Shown: positions 1 through 9,548, numbered from the stretch's first letter. The stretch is 64,000 nucleotides of DNA from Acidimicrobiia bacterium (GCA_024281095.1 JAMXLJ010000093.1:1-64000), one strand, 5' to 3'. The notes: generated from the letters alone by a model not told the origin. Made by a program: numbers and translations.

Positions 1-540
1 GACCAGATCATTCCGGCCGAGTGGCTCAAGCGCGTCGAGCGCACCGGGTTCGGCGAGGGTCTCTTCTCCGCGTGGCGCAAGAGCAGCGACTTCGTGTTGA
101 ACCAGGCGCGGTACCAGGGCGCCAACGTGCTCGTGGCGGGCCCGAACTTCGGCTGTGGCTCGTCACGCGAGCACGCGCCGTGGGCACTCGAGGACTACGG
201 GTTCCGGGCCGTGATCGCGCCGAGCTTCGCCGACATCTTCCGAGCCAACTGTCTGAAGATCGGCTTGCTCCCGGTGGCGCTGCCGCAGGAGACGGTGGAA
301 CGGCTGATGCGCGCCCTCGAGGACGATCCGTCGGTGGAGATCGTGATCGACGTCGAACGTCGACGGGTCGAGGCGCCCGCGGTCGGGGTCGACGAGGAAT
401 TCCCGCTCGACGACTTCACCCAGTACCGCTTGCTGAACGGTCTCGACGACATCGGCCTCACGCTCCGGCAGGAGGACCTCATCGGCAAGCACGAGGCGAC
501 GCGGCCCGACTACCTCCCGCACCTGGACCACACCGCCTGA
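1..540 (+). CDS. leuD: 3-isopropylmalate dehydratase small subunit (5' truncated by window edge)
   Basis: LeuD is the small (swivelling) subunit of isopropylmalate isomerase, which with LeuC converts 2- to 3-isopropylmalate in leucine synthesis. The frame is open from base 1, so the N-terminus and probably leuC lie left of the window; the ORF track's internal ATG at 94 is not the start. The signature 'GPNFGCGSSREHAPWAL' and 'APSFADIFRANCLKIGLLP' are typical of LeuD. It ends 8 bp from the convergent leuA stop. Confident family call. Confidence 0.95.
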   Translation, partial: DQIIPAEWLKRVERTGFGEGLFSAWRKSSDFVLNQARYQGANVLVAGPNFGCGSSREHAPWALEDYGFRAVIAPSFADIFRANCLKIGLLPVALPQETVERLMRALEDDPSVEIVIDVERRRVEAPAVGVDEEFPLDDFTQYRLLNGLDDIGLTLRQEDLIGKHEATRPDYLPHLDHTA

Positions 541-553
541 CCTCACGGTCAGG
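536..553. terminator. Small palindrome joining the leuD and leuA stop codons
   Basis: CCTGACC-tcac-GGTCAGG is a perfect 7 bp inverted repeat. Its left arm contains the TGA of leuD and its right arm the TGA of leuA on the other strand. There is no other room for a terminator between these convergent genes. It may act as a weak bidirectional terminator; no T tract is present. Confidence 0.35.
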
Positions 554-2105
554 GGCCCACCTCGACGTCGCGCACCACTGGGTTCTCGCGGAGCCGAACG
601 ATCTTGTTGACCGCGTTCAGGTACGCGCGCGCGGACGCCTCGACCACGTCGGTGGAGACACCGCGGCCGGACACCTTGTGCCCGTCGGCCTGCAGTTGCA
701 CGACCACGTCGCCGAGCGCGTCACCACCACCCGTCACCGACGAGACGTTGAAGTCGAGCAGCGTGCCCCGCACGTCGGTGGCCGCCGCGATCGCCGCGAT
801 GGCCGCATCGATCATCCCGTTGCCCTCGCCGCTGGCCTCGACCTTGCCCGACCCGTCGCTCAGCACGACCCGTGCGGTCGGCGTGGAGGACGTACCGCCG
901 TTGAGATCGAGGCTGACCATGTCGTAGCGGTGCACGACACCGGTACCGAGCTCCTCGGCGACAATCGCCTCGAGGTCGGCCTCGGTGATCTGCACCTTGC
1001 GGTCGGCGAGCTCCTTGAACCGTGTGAACGCCTGGTTCAGCGCGTCGCCCTGGATGCGGATGCCCATCTTCGCCAGCGAGTCGGAGAAGGCGTGGCGCCC
1101 GGAGTGCTTCCCGAGCACGATCTGCGCCGCCTCTTGTCCGACGATGTTCGCGTCCATGATCTCGTAGGTCTCACGGTCGGCGAGGACGCCGTGCTGGTGG
1201 ATGCCCGACTCGTGTGCGAACGCGTTCCGCCCGACCACGGCCTTGTTGTACTGCACCGGATATCCCGTGAGCCGGGACACGATGCGCGACGTGCGGGCCA
1301 GCTCCTCGGTACGCACGCCGGTCTCGAGGCGCACGCCCGAGCGCTCGACGAAGTAGTCGCCACGCGTGTGGATCGCCATGACGATCTCCTCGAGCGCGGC
1401 GTTGCCGGCCCGCTCGCCGAGCCCGTTGATCGCGCACTCGACCTGTCGCGCGCCCGCAGCTACCGCGGCAAGCGAGTTGGCGACCGCGAGCCCCAGGTCG
1501 TTATGGCAGTGCGTCGAGACGACGTAGTCACCGTTGACGGTGTCGAGGATGTGACGGATCAGGCCCGCGTACTCCTCGGGGATCCCGTAACCCACCGTGT
1601 CGGGGATGTTGAGCGTCGTCGCGCCGTTGTCAACCGCGATCTGGAGCACCTCGCACATGAAGTCGACGTCGGAGCGGCTGCCGTCCTCGGGCGAGAACTC
1701 CACGTCGGCGGTGTATCCCCTCGCGCGTGACACACCCGACGCGGCCTCGGCCTTCACCTGGTCCTCCGTCATGCGGAGCTTCTTCTTCATGTGGATCGGC
1801 GACGTGGCGATGAAGACGTGGATGCGCGGGTTCTGCGCGTCGCGCACCGCTTCCCATGCCCGGTCGACATCCTTCAGGCCCGTGCGCGACAGCGCGGTGA
1901 TCACCGGACCGCGCACGGACCGGGCGATGGCCTCGACCGCGTCGAAGTCACCCTGGCTCGCGATCGGGAACCCCGCCTCGATGACGTCCACACCGAGACG
2001 AGCGAGCTGCTCGGCGATCTCCAGCTTTTCGGCCACGTCGAGCGAGATGCCGGGCGACTGCTCACCGTCGCGCAGCGTCGTATCGAAGATCCTCACCCGT
2101 TCCAT
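549..2105 (-). CDS. leuA: 2-isopropylmalate synthase
   Basis: Catalyses the first committed step of leucine synthesis, condensing acetyl-CoA with 2-oxoisovalerate. The 518 aa protein opens with '[18 protein letters not shown]', the HMGL-like TIM-barrel signature, carries '[14 protein letters not shown]' (metal-binding HxH) and '[13 protein letters not shown]', and has a C-terminal regulatory LeuA dimer domain from about residue 390. It is the standard bacterial form, close to 520 aa. The ATG at 2105 has a GAGGTGA ribosome site. Transcription probably starts about 140 bp upstream and passes a leader peptide and terminator (separate entries), so the gene is likely controlled by leucine attenuation. 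Confidence 0.96.
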   Translation of the reverse strand: MERVRIFDTTLRDGEQSPGISLDVAEKLEIAEQLARLGVDVIEAGFPIASQGDFDAVEAIARSVRGPVITALSRTGLKDVDRAWEAVRDAQNPRIHVFIATSPIHMKKKLRMTEDQVKAEAASGVSRARGYTADVEFSPEDGSRSDVDFMCEVLQIAVDNGATTLNIPDTVGYGIPEEYAGLIRHILDTVNGDYVVSTHCHNDLGLAVANSLAAVAAGARQVECAINGLGERAGNAALEEIVMAIHTRGDYFVERSGVRLETGVRTEELARTSRIVSRLTGYPVQYNKAVVGRNAFAHESGIHQHGVLADRETYEIMDANIVGQEAAQIVLGKHSGRHAFSDSLAKMGIRIQGDALNQAFTRFKELADRKVQITEADLEAIVAEELGTGVVHRYDMVSLDLNGGTSSTPTARVVLSDGSGKVEASGEGNGMIDAAIAAIAAATDVRGTLLDFNVSSVTGGGDALGDVVVQLQADGHKVSGRGVSTDVVEASARAYLNAVNKIVRLRENPVVRDVEVGP

Positions 2106-2136
2106 GTCGTCACCTCGGTCGTACGGGTTTCACGGC

Positions 2137-2172
2137 AAACAAAAACCTCCTCGGCCGGAAGGCACGAGGAGG
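2137..2172 (-). terminator. leuA attenuator terminator
   Basis: On the minus strand CCTCCTCG-(T)-GCC-TTCC-GGC-CGAGGAGG forms an 11 bp stem with one bulge and a 4 nt loop, followed directly by TTTTTGTTT. It lies between the leader peptide and leuA, so it is an intrinsic terminator placed to act before the gene. Confidence 0.85.
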
Positions 2173-2177
2173 CGTCC

Positions 2178-2200
2178 GCGAGCACCGGGCGGGTGCTCGC
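2178..2200 (-). promoter_or_regulatory. leuA leader first hairpin (pause/protector stem)
   Basis: GCGAGCACC / GGTGCTCGC is a perfect 9 bp stem with a 5 nt loop, starting 2 nt after the leader-peptide stop codon and ending 5 nt before the terminator. Its position fits a pause or protector hairpin of a ribosome-mediated attenuator. I could not identify a convincing antiterminator by eye. Confidence 0.65.
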
Positions 2201-2202
2201 AA

Positions 2203-2244
2203 CTAGGGAAGCAGCAGGGTCGCGAAGCGCAGGTCCTGAGTCAT
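2203..2244 (-). CDS. leuL: leuA leader peptide, 13 aa
   Basis: ATG to TAG encodes MTQDLRFATLLLP, with four leucines of thirteen residues, three of them consecutive just before the stop. This is too short for the ORF track. Leu-rich leader peptides before leuA are known in actinobacteria, where leucyl-tRNA shortage stalls the ribosome and lets transcription pass the downstream terminator. No Shine-Dalgarno is visible; a candidate promoter places the transcript start within a few bases of the ATG, so it may be translated leaderless. Confidence 0.8.
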   Translation of the reverse strand: MTQDLRFATLLLP

Positions 2245-2254
2245 AAGGCGACAC

Positions 2255-2284
2255 AGTTTGCCAGGTCTACGCGATATCCGTCAA
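2255..2284 (-). promoter_or_regulatory. Candidate leuL-leuA promoter
   Basis: Minus-strand TTGACG (-35, 2284-2279) is followed after 18 bp by CAAACT (-10, 2260-2255), about 10 nt before the leader-peptide ATG. The -35 is good; the -10 is a weak match. Confidence 0.5.
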
Positions 2285-2317
2285 TTGCGCGCGTCCACGC
2301 GGCAGAATCAATTGCCC

Positions 2318-2680
2318 GTGAAGACGTTGATGCGATCCCTGCGTGTCCTCGCGCTGCTCGCCGCGGCGCTCGGTGTGTGGCGGCTGCTCGTCTCGCGCGG
2401 CTCCAACGTCTCGGTCATCGAGTCGCAACCGGGGGAGCCCGCGCCGCGACCGGCGCCGAAGCTCACCGTCGTGCCCGAGCCCGAGATCGACCTCACGGAC
2501 CCCGACTGGGCCGAGCCGGTCGACGGCGAGGTCGCCCCGGGGTATCCCGTCAAGGGCAAGGTCGGCAGCGGCATCTATCACGTGCCCGGGGGCCTGAGCT
2601 ACGACCGCACCATCCCCGACCGCTGCTACGCGACGCCGGAGGACGCGGAGGCCGACGGTCTCCGACCCGCCAAGCTCTGA
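2318..2680 (+). CDS. Small membrane-anchored protein with C-terminal sunset-like domain
   Basis: About 120 aa from a GTG start at 2318 (the ORF-track start at 2258 would sit in the leuA promoter). An N-terminal hydrophobic segment (RVLALLAAALGVWRLLV) is followed by a Pro-rich linker and a C-terminal module 'GSGIYHVPGGLSYDRTIPDRCYATPEDAEA', which resembles the short Cys-containing sunset domain found at the ends of many actinobacterial proteins. The function of that domain is not established. It is transcribed divergently from leuA; a possible -10 (CAGAAT) lies 9 nt before the GTG. Hypothetical. Confidence 0.7.
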   Translation: MKTLMRSLRVLALLAAALGVWRLLVSRGSNVSVIESQPGEPAPRPAPKLTVVPEPEIDLTDPDWAEPVDGEVAPGYPVKGKVGSGIYHVPGGLSYDRTIPDRCYATPEDAEADGLRPAKL

Positions 2681-2753
2681 CCCCGCATCACGAGTCGGGT
2701 GGTTCGGCCGCCGTATCCGTGCCGCGAGGTCCCGACCGGCGAGGCGCCGGCGG

Positions 2754-4340
2754 TCAGCCGAGCTCGATCGCCTTGGCGTCGAGGATGCCCGGCTCGGCCC
2801 GAAGCTGCTCGACGAGCTCGGTCGGCACCGTGCTCGACGTCGTGAGGGCCATCATCGCGGCCTCACCGCTCGGGCTCTTGCCCACCCGCATGTCCGCGAT
2901 GTTGATCCCCGCTCCGCCGACGATCATCCCGACCCGGCCGATCATCCCGGGCCGGTCCGCGTTGCGCACGATCAGCAGGTGACTGGCCGGCGGGATGTCG
3001 ATCACGTGGTCGTCGATGCCGACGATGCGGGGCTCGTCGTCGCGCCCGACGAGCGTGCCGTCGACGTGGACTGCCCGACCACCGACCTGACCGCGCAACG
3101 TCACGAGGTTGACGAACGAGCGCGCCGACGAGGAGGTCGTCTCGCGCACGTTGAGGCCACGGTCACGGGCCAGCTGCGGCGCGTTGACGAACGTGACGGG
3201 CTCGTCGACGACCGGCCCGAGGACGCCGCGCAGTACCGCCAGCGTCAGCACGCTGCAGTCGTAATCGGCGATCTGACCCTCGTAGGTCACTTCGAGCGTG
3301 TCGACCATCCCGCCGGCGAGGCCCGTGAACAGCGCGCCGAGCCGCTCGGCCAGGGGCAGGAACGGCCGCACCGTCGAGGACGCCTCCGCCGCGGCGACGT
3401 TGACCGCGAACGGCACGAAGTCGCCGTTGAGCGCGAGCACGACCTGCTCCGCGATGGTGACGCCCGCCTTGTCCTGCGCCTCGGCCGTCGATGCGCCGAG
3501 ATGCGGCGTCACCACGACGTGGTCGAGCTCGAACAACGGCGACTCGGTTGTCGGCTCGGTGGCGAAGACGTCGAGCGCGGCACCGGCGACACGGCCATCG
3601 CGCACCGCGTGTGCGAGCGCGGCCTCGTCGACGATCGCGCCCCGGGCAGTGTTGACGATCCGTAACGTCGGCTTCGCACGCGCGAGTACGTCGGCACCGA
3701 TGAGACCGATCGTCTCGCGTGTCTTGGGCAGATGGATCGTGAGGAAGTCCGCGTCGGCGACGAGGTCGCCGAGGTCGGGCACGAGTTGCACGCCGAGCTG
3801 GCGCGCCCGATCGGACGAGACGTACGGGTCGTACGCGCTGAGCCGCATCCCGAACGCAAGGGCCCGTTGCGCGACGAGCACACCGACGCGACCGAGGCCG
3901 ACGATACCGAGCGTCTTTCCGTGGAGCTCCACGCCTTCCCAGCGCGAGCGGTTCCACGCTCCGGCCTTCAAGTCGGCGTTGGCCTGCGGAATGTTGCGTG
4001 CCTGCGCGAGCATCAACGCGATCGTGTGCTCCGCTGCGGACAGCACGTTCGACTGCGGCGCGTTCACCACCATGACGCCCCGCCGGGTTGCGGCCTCCAC
4101 GTCGACGTTGTCGAGGCCGATGCCCGCCCGCCCCACCACGACGAGCTGGGACCCCGCGTCGAGTACTTCGGCGGTGACCCGCGTCGCGCTGCGGATGATC
4201 AGGGCGGCCGCGCCCTCGACCGCCTCGATCAGCTCGTCGGGTGACAGGCCGAGCCGCTCGTCGACCTCGAAGCCGGCCTCCCTGAGCGCGTCGAGACCAC
4301 GGGGTGCGAGCTGCTCGGTGACGAGAACACGGTCGGCCAT
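2754..4340 (-). CDS. serA: D-3-phosphoglycerate dehydrogenase, long form
   Basis: Oxidises 3-phosphoglycerate to phosphohydroxypyruvate, the first step of serine synthesis. The 528 aa protein has the split substrate domain, a Rossmann NAD site ('GIVGLGRVG'), the 'VNTARGAIVDE' and 'VVTPHLGAS' catalytic signatures, then an extra intervening domain and a C-terminal ACT domain ('LLIVRNADRPGMIGRVGMIVG'), as in the long mycobacterial type that serine inhibits. The ORF track runs through to 5084, but the family begins at MADRVLVTE (4340). A TACCCT -10 box lies 7 nt before this ATG, so it may have its own leaderless promoter besides readthrough from the aminotransferase gene 35 bp upstream. Confidence 0.94.
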   Translation of the reverse strand: MADRVLVTEQLAPRGLDALREAGFEVDERLGLSPDELIEAVEGAAALIIRSATRVTAEVLDAGSQLVVVGRAGIGLDNVDVEAATRRGVMVVNAPQSNVLSAAEHTIALMLAQARNIPQANADLKAGAWNRSRWEGVELHGKTLGIVGLGRVGVLVAQRALAFGMRLSAYDPYVSSDRARQLGVQLVPDLGDLVADADFLTIHLPKTRETIGLIGADVLARAKPTLRIVNTARGAIVDEAALAHAVRDGRVAGAALDVFATEPTTESPLFELDHVVVTPHLGASTAEAQDKAGVTIAEQVVLALNGDFVPFAVNVAAAEASSTVRPFLPLAERLGALFTGLAGGMVDTLEVTYEGQIADYDCSVLTLAVLRGVLGPVVDEPVTFVNAPQLARDRGLNVRETTSSSARSFVNLVTLRGQVGGRAVHVDGTLVGRDDEPRIVGIDDHVIDIPPASHLLIVRNADRPGMIGRVGMIVGGAGINIADMRVGKSPSGEAAMMALTTSSTVPTELVEQLRAEPGILDAKAIELG

Positions 4341-4347
4341 CGGCTCG

Positions 4348-4353
4348 AGGGTA
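4348..4353 (-). promoter_or_regulatory. -10 box of leaderless serA promoter
   Basis: Minus-strand TACCCT ends 7 nt before the serA ATG, which would place transcription start at or next to the start codon. Confidence 0.5.
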
Positions 4354-4375
4354 ACTGGTGCCGGTGTCGGCGCCG

Positions 4376-5581
4376 TCAGCCGAGGAGCTCGGCCATCCGC
4401 GACACGCCCTCTTCGAGGTCGTCGTCTCCGAGGGCGAACGACATACGCGCGTAGCCCGGGGCGCCGAAGGCCTCGCCGGGCACGATCGCGACCTTCACCT
4501 CCTCGAGCACGAGCTCGCAGAGCGCCAACGTGTCGGCGGGGCGCCGGCCGGCGATGTCGCGTTCGAGCACGCCGGCGAAGTTCGGGAAGCAGTAGAACGC
4601 CCCCTGGGGCTCGAGGCACGCGACGCCGTCGATCTTCACGAGCAGCTCGTGCATACGACGACCCCGTCGGGCGAACGCCGCCCGCATCTGGGCGACCGCC
4701 TCGAGATCGCCGGTGAGCGCGGCAACGGCGGCGCGTTGCGCGACGTTCGACACGTTGGACGTCACGTGCGACTGCAGGTTCCCGGCCGCGGTGATGACGT
4801 CGCGTGGCCCGATCATCCATCCGACTCGCCACCCGGTCATCGCGTAGGTCTTCGCGACACCGTTGACCACGACACAACGGTCGGCGAGCTCGGGTACGAC
4901 CACGGGCATCGAGGTGAATTCGTGATCGCCGAATGTCAGGTGCTCGTAGATCTCGTCCGTGACGACCCAGACGCCGCGCTCGACCGCCCACCGTCCGATC
5001 GCCTCGACTTCGTGACGCGGGTACACCGCGCCCGTCGGGTTGCTCGGCGAGACGAACAGCAGCGCCTTCGTGCGCTCCGTGCACGCCGCGTCGAGTTGCT
5101 CGATCGTGACTCGGAAGCCGCTCGCCTCGCTGGTGGGAATGGCGACCGGGATGCCGTCGGCGAGCGCGATCGCCTCTGGATACGTGGTCCAGTACGGGGC
5201 GGGCAGCAGCACCTCGTCGCCGGGATCGAGCAGCGTCTGGAACGTGTTGTAGACGGCCTGCTTGCCGCCGTTCGTGACGAGCACGTCGGCGGCCGCGACC
5301 TCGAGCCCCGAGTCCCGCGCCGTCTTGGCCGCGACCGCTTCACGCAGCTCGGGAAGCCCCGGCGTCGGTGAGTAGCGGTGGTTGCGCGGATCGCGGCACG
5401 CGGCGACGGCGGCCTCCACGATGTGGTCCGGCGTGGGGAAGTCGGGCTCCCCGGCGCCGAAGCCGATGACGTCCTCGCCGGCGGCCTTGAGCGCCTTGGC
5501 CTTGGCGTCGACGGCCAAGGTGGCCGACTCGGTGATCGCGGCGATCTTGCGGGAGATCCGGGTCCCGGTGGTGGGGGTCAC
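4376..5581 (-). CDS. aspC: Pyridoxal-phosphate aspartate aminotransferase, class I
   Basis: A 401 aa fold-type I aminotransferase of the AspC/AspB branch. Visible features are '[13 protein letters not shown]' near the N-terminus, '[12 protein letters not shown]', '[10 protein letters not shown]' (PLP-binding Asp), '[15 protein letters not shown]' (Schiff-base Lys) and 'RMSFAL' (substrate Arg) near the end. It probably interconverts aspartate and oxaloacetate. I start at the GTG at 5581, preceded by GGATGGCGGG; upstream extension in the ORF track is not family sequence. Upstream of serA on the same strand, so both may share a transcript. Confidence 0.9.
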   Translation of the reverse strand: MTPTTGTRISRKIAAITESATLAVDAKAKALKAAGEDVIGFGAGEPDFPTPDHIVEAAVAACRDPRNHRYSPTPGLPELREAVAAKTARDSGLEVAAADVLVTNGGKQAVYNTFQTLLDPGDEVLLPAPYWTTYPEAIALADGIPVAIPTSEASGFRVTIEQLDAACTERTKALLFVSPSNPTGAVYPRHEVEAIGRWAVERGVWVVTDEIYEHLTFGDHEFTSMPVVVPELADRCVVVNGVAKTYAMTGWRVGWMIGPRDVITAAGNLQSHVTSNVSNVAQRAAVAALTGDLEAVAQMRAAFARRGRRMHELLVKIDGVACLEPQGAFYCFPNFAGVLERDIAGRRPADTLALCELVLEEVKVAIVPGEAFGAPGYARMSFALGDDDLEEGVSRMAELLG

Positions 5582-5681
5582 CCCGCCATCCTCGCACGTG
5601 CCCAGCCCGCGGCTCGACGCGTTTGCACCCACGGCACCATGTCGCACTTTCGCCGGCCCGGCGCCTACCCTGTCCGGCCGG

Positions 5682-6935
5682 ATGTTTCGGCGCGCCTGCG
5701 TCCTCCTCCTCGTTGTGGCCGGCCTCGTCGGCGCGCTCGCCGCGCCGGTTGCCGCGGCGAACAACGGCTCGCCCACGCACTCGTCGCGCGCGTCGCGCTC
5801 GACCGAGGTATCCGGGGAATGGACGCCCCCGGCCCCACGGGCCTACGTCGTCTTCGACCAGGACACCGGCACCATCCTCGCGTCGACCAACGAGCACCAG
5901 ATCTTCCTCACCGCGTCGACGGTGAAGCTCATGACCGCGTTGACTGCGCTCACGAAGCTGCCGCTGTCGAGCACGGTGACGGTCAGCCCGCGCGCGGCGA
6001 GCATGCCTGCGATGGACATCGGCGCGAAGCCCGGCCAGGTGTGGAAGCTCGACGACATGCTCCACGCGCTGCTGATGATCTCGGGCAACGACGCGGCGTA
6101 CGCAATCGCCGAGCGAGCCGGGGGCACCGTCGAAGGGTTCGCCGCGTTGATGAACGCGACCGGCAAGGAGCTCGGCCTGCGCGACAGCATGTTCAGCGAC
6201 CCGGCCGGGCTCGACGGCCGTGAGGGCCTCGGCGGTGGGAGCCGCATGTCGGCCTACGACCTCGCGGTGGTGGCGCGCAACGCGCGGGCCGTCCCGGAGA
6301 TCGCGTCGATCGTGCGCCTCTCGCGCTACAAGTTCACGGGCCCCGACGGCGCGCACGACCTGAGCAACCACAACAACTCGTTCCTGCTCAAGTACTCGGG
6401 TGCCGACGGTATGAAGACGGGCTACACGAGCCTGGCCCAGAACTCGCTCGCCGCCTCGGCGACGCGCAATGGGCGCACGCTCATCGCGGTGATGCTGGGC
6501 TCCGACGGCGGCGAGCTCGGCACCGCGCGTTGGGCGATGACATTGCTCGACTCGGCCTTTCGCACGGCGCCAGCTTCGGCGGGAACGGGCGAGGTGCTGC
6601 CGCCCGTGAAGGTCTTCACCGCCGACGCACGCGCCGGCCTGCTCGATGGGCTCGCCCGGCCGCTCGGCAGCAGCGGCCTCGCGGGCGCGGCTCAGACCGG
6701 CAACACACCGGCGGCCGCGGGGAAGGCGGTGCCCGAGGGCGGCGTCGTGGTCGCGGGCCAACGAGCGTCGACGCCGGTCTCGAGCCACGCGGGCGGCAGC
6801 TCGCTCACGCGGTACGTCGTCGGCGCGGTGATCGTGCTGTTGCTCGTCCTGCTGGTGCTGCGCCGGCGGGCCATCGTGCGCCGGCGCCGGCGGGTCCGGA
6901 GCCGCGCCCGCCGGGCGGCCTGGGAAGAGGCCTGA
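5682..6935 (+). CDS. D-alanyl-D-alanine carboxypeptidase (peptidase S11)
   Basis: A penicillin-binding protein 5 type enzyme that trims the terminal D-Ala of peptidoglycan stems. From the ATG at 5682 it has a signal peptide (to about residue 26), the SxxK box STVK (Ser79, Lys82), SGN at 134-136 and KTG at 245-247, so all three active-site motifs are intact. The C-terminus has one transmembrane helix followed by an Arg-rich cytoplasmic tail, so it is anchored at the outer face of the membrane. Length 417 aa is typical. A TACCCT box ends 10 nt before the ATG and there is no ribosome site, suggesting a very short or absent leader. Confidence 0.92.
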   Translation: MFRRACVLLLVVAGLVGALAAPVAAANNGSPTHSSRASRSTEVSGEWTPPAPRAYVVFDQDTGTILASTNEHQIFLTASTVKLMTALTALTKLPLSSTVTVSPRAASMPAMDIGAKPGQVWKLDDMLHALLMISGNDAAYAIAERAGGTVEGFAALMNATGKELGLRDSMFSDPAGLDGREGLGGGSRMSAYDLAVVARNARAVPEIASIVRLSRYKFTGPDGAHDLSNHNNSFLLKYSGADGMKTGYTSLAQNSLAASATRNGRTLIAVMLGSDGGELGTARWAMTLLDSAFRTAPASAGTGEVLPPVKVFTADARAGLLDGLARPLGSSGLAGAAQTGNTPAAAGKAVPEGGVVVAGQRASTPVSSHAGGSSLTRYVVGAVIVLLLVLLVLRRRAIVRRRRRVRSRARRAAWEEA

Positions 6936-6947
6936 GGCGGCTCAGGC
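6930..6947. terminator. Stop-codon palindrome between dacA-like gene and helicase
   Basis: GCCTGA-ggcggc-TCAGGC, a perfect 6 bp inverted repeat carrying both convergent stop codons. Weak candidate bidirectional terminator. Confidence 0.3.
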
Positions 6948-8189
6948 GACTGCGCTCGGCTGCGTCAAGTACGTCAGTCGCTCGTCGTTGGAGAAGATCT
7001 CCTCGATGGGCTGCTGCAGGTTGAGGCGACGCTGCACGACGCGCACCTCGTTCTCCTGATTCCACAACGAGAGTGTGATCACGACACCGCTGTCGCCGGC
7101 CCGGGCCGTGCGCCCGGAGCGGTGCAGGTACGTCTTGTGATCGTCGGCGGGGTCGTAGTGCACCACGACGTCGATGTCGTCGACGTGGATACCGCGTGCC
7201 GCGACGTCGGTAGCGACGAGCACGGCGAGCTTGCCCTCGGAGAAGTCCGCGAGCGCCTTCTCACGCGCGCCCTGCCGCAGGTCGCCGTGGATCGCTCCGG
7301 CGCGCACGCCTTCGCGGCGGAGGTCGCTCACGAGGCGGTCGGCACCGCGCTTCGTGCGCACGAACATCAACGTGCGCCCCGCGCCGCGGGCGATCGACGC
7401 CGCGACACGCACCTTGTCCATCTGGTGGACGAGGAAGAAGTGATGCCGCATCTCCTCGACGGTCGCCTCCTTCGACGCAACCTCGTGGAACACCGGGTCG
7501 TCCATGTAGCGCCGCACGAGTTGGTTGACCGCGCCGTCGAGTGTCGCCGAGAACAGCAGCGTCTGGTGGCTGCGCTTGATGCGGTAGAGGATCTTCTGCA
7601 CCTGCGGCATGAAGCCCATGTCGGCCATGCGGTCGGCTTCGTCGAGGACGAGCACCTCCACCGCGTCGACCGACAGCTCGTCGCGCTCGAGAAGGTCGAT
7701 CAGGCGGCCGGGCGTGCCGATCACCACATCGACACCCTTGCGGAGTGCGCCCACCTGGCGGTCCATCGACACGCCGCCGTAGACCGCGCGCACGGTGACA
7801 CCGCGGCGCCGGCCGAGGGTCACGAGGACGTCGGCGACCTGGTTCGCGAGCTCGCGGGTGGGGACGAGGACGAGCCCGGTAGGCCGCCGGGGCTCCGCCT
7901 TGGCGACCCGCTGCAGCATCGGCAGGCCGAAGGCGAGCGTCTTGCCCGAACCGGTTTTCGCCTTGCCGCAGAGATCACGCCCGGCGAGGGCGTCGGGGAT
8001 GGTCAGTGCCTGGATGGGGAAGGGGCTCTCGATCCCGTCGGCGGCGAGCGCCGCGACGAGGTCAGGGGAGACGCCAAGCGTCTCGAACGTTGCCAAGGGG
8101 TGCTCCGTCTCGTCGTCGTCTGCGCGTCGGGTCGAGCTCGAAGGGCGACGGCGCCGACGGAAGTCGACGATTCGAGGTACTCGGCCCAT
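6942..8189 (-). CDS. DEAD-box ATP-dependent RNA helicase
   Basis: A 415 aa RhlE/CshA-like helicase core. Visible motifs in order are the Q motif (F...GIESPFPIQALTIP), motif I 'AKTGSGKT', Ia 'PTRELA', II 'DEAD', III 'SAT', V 'ATDVAARGIHVDDIDVV' and VI 'HRSGRTARAG'. There is no C-terminal RNA-binding extension. The N-terminus is a short Arg-rich stretch. I start at 8189 (MGRVPRIVDF); the longer ORF start at 8420 would run through the glyoxalase promoter. A TATGCT -10 box lies 38 bp upstream. Likely role is RNA unwinding in ribosome assembly or decay. Confidence 0.9.
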   Translation of the reverse strand: MGRVPRIVDFRRRRRPSSSTRRADDDETEHPLATFETLGVSPDLVAALAADGIESPFPIQALTIPDALAGRDLCGKAKTGSGKTLAFGLPMLQRVAKAEPRRPTGLVLVPTRELANQVADVLVTLGRRRGVTVRAVYGGVSMDRQVGALRKGVDVVIGTPGRLIDLLERDELSVDAVEVLVLDEADRMADMGFMPQVQKILYRIKRSHQTLLFSATLDGAVNQLVRRYMDDPVFHEVASKEATVEEMRHHFFLVHQMDKVRVAASIARGAGRTLMFVRTKRGADRLVSDLRREGVRAGAIHGDLRQGAREKALADFSEGKLAVLVATDVAARGIHVDDIDVVVHYDPADDHKTYLHRSGRTARAGDSGVVITLSLWNQENEVRVVQRRLNLQQPIEEIFSNDERLTYLTQPSAVA

Positions 8190-8227
8190 GGTCGAGCGAA
8201 AGGAGGCTCGTCGACCACGCTCCGTCC

Positions 8228-8233
8228 AGCATA
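8228..8233 (-). promoter_or_regulatory. -10 box upstream of the helicase gene
   Basis: Minus-strand TATGCT, close to consensus, 38 bp before the helicase ATG; no clear -35. Confidence 0.45.
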
Positions 8234-8331
8234 CCGGGCCGGCGGGCCGATCTGGCTGTTCCTGGGATTCGAGCGTCATGAGCGGCCAGCATGAGCGGCC
8301 GGCGTCAGGAGCGGATCTGCACGGAACGGCG

Positions 8332-8337
8332 TACGCT
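8332..8337 (+). promoter_or_regulatory. -10 box of leaderless VOC gene promoter
   Basis: TACGCT ends 6 nt before the GTG start at 8344. Confidence 0.5.
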
Positions 8338-8343
8338 GCCACG

Positions 8344-8745
8344 GTGCCGCGGATCGACCACGTGAACCTCGGTGTCCCGGTCGACGGTCTCGACCGGGAG
8401 GCGGCGTTCCTCGTCGACATGCTCGGCTACCGGCGGGTCGAGGGCGGCCCCGAGGCGCAGGGTTTCGGGACCCTCTGGTGGTTCGAGGGCGACGACGGCA
8501 GCCAGGTGCACCTGAGCCCCGACCCCGAGCACCGCCCCCCGGCCCGGGCTCATACCGCCATCCACCTCGACGACGCCTTCGAGGCGACCCTGCAACGTCT
8601 GCGCGACGACGGCCGGGACTGCGGCGAGATCGCCTTCGACGGGTACCGCCACGCCTTCACGCGGGACCCGGCCGGCAACACGTGGGAGCTCATCGGGCCG
8701 GTCGACGCGGCCGCACGAGCGAATTCCCCGGCCCGCTCCGGCTGA
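8344..8745 (+). CDS. VOC/glyoxalase-family protein
   Basis: A 133 aa single-module protein of the vicinal-oxygen-chelate superfamily. 'IDHVNLGVPV' at the N-terminus and 'FTRDPAGNTWELIGP' at the C-terminus are the two paired beta-alpha-beta-beta-beta motifs, supplying a His and a Glu metal ligand. The substrate cannot be told from sequence. I start at the GTG at 8344 because the family begins there and a TACGCT -10 box lies 6 nt before it, implying a leaderless transcript; the ORF-track start at 7795 lies inside the helicase gene. Confidence 0.82.
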   Translation: MPRIDHVNLGVPVDGLDREAAFLVDMLGYRRVEGGPEAQGFGTLWWFEGDDGSQVHLSPDPEHRPPARAHTAIHLDDAFEATLQRLRDDGRDCGEIAFDGYRHAFTRDPAGNTWELIGPVDAAARANSPARSG

Positions 8746-8813
8746 CCTGCTGCCCGACGCCGGGCAGCCGATGCGGCCGGCGGCGGGGGGCCGTCTGGTA
8801 GGCATGGCGCCCG

Positions 8814-9548
8814 ATGCCGGAGGTCACCGCGGCGACGTTCAACATGCATTGGGGCCGCGACAAGAAGGGCCGCCCCTACGACGTGGTCGACGTCTGCCGC
8901 CGTCTGGATGCCGACGTCATCGCGCTCGAGGAGATGTGGCGTCCGAACGGCGGCCCTTGCGTCGTCGACGAAGCGGCCGCGCAACTCGGCTACACCCTCG
9001 TCGAGCAGCCACTCTCGCCGGACAACTTCGAGGAGCGCCCGAAGGCCATCGTGCTGCCGCCCGGACCGCCGGGCACGTGGGGCGTCGGCATCCTCACCCG
9101 GCTCCCCGTTCGCGAACGCTTCACGGTGGACCTGGGGCATGCACTGGGTGATCACGTCGAGCGCCGGATCGCGCTGTGTGTCGAGGTCGACGCGCAGGGC
9201 GCAGCGTTCGTGTTCGCGGCGGTGCACGCGTCACACCGGCTCTACGGTTCGCCGCCGCAACTGTTGCGACTCGCGCGCGCGCTCGACGAACGCGGCCAGG
9301 CGAGTGTGATCGCGGGCGACTGCAACATGTGGGGCTTCGTCCTCGCACCGCTGCTCCGCGGTCGCGAGCGGGCTGTGCGCGGCGCGACGTGGCCGGCGCG
9401 ACGTCCGCACAGCCAGATCGACCACATCTGGGTCTCGTCGGGCATCGCCGCGGTCGAGGGCGGCGTCCTCGACCCGGTCGGCTCCGACCACCGGCCGATC
9501 CGCGCCCGTCTTCGCGTTCCCGCTGAAACCACCGCCTCGCGTCGGTAA
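8814..9548 (+). CDS. Endonuclease/exonuclease/phosphatase family hydrolase
   Basis: A 244 aa EEP-fold protein. 'TFNMHWG' (metal-binding Asn), 'IALEEMW' (catalytic Glu), 'AGDCNMWG' (Asp-Asn pair), and '[10 protein letters not shown]' (catalytic Asp-His) mark the complete active site. Such enzymes cleave phosphodiester bonds in nucleic acids, lipids or nucleotides; the substrate is unknown. There is no signal peptide, so it should be cytoplasmic. Its TAA stop is embedded in the -10 box of the next gene. Confidence 0.85.
   Translation: MPEVTAATFNMHWGRDKKGRPYDVVDVCRRLDADVIALEEMWRPNGGPCVVDEAAAQLGYTLVEQPLSPDNFEERPKAIVLPPGPPGTWGVGILTRLPVRERFTVDLGHALGDHVERRIALCVEVDAQGAAFVFAAVHASHRLYGSPPQLLRLARALDERGQASVIAGDCNMWGFVLAPLLRGRERAVRGATWPARRPHSQIDHIWVSSGIAAVEGGVLDPVGSDHRPIRARLRVPAETTASRR

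Noticed and set aside
2754-5084. 776 aa serA ORF with a long N-terminal extension
   Set aside because: The extra sequence is an out-of-frame shadow of the aminotransferase gene; SerA begins at 4340.
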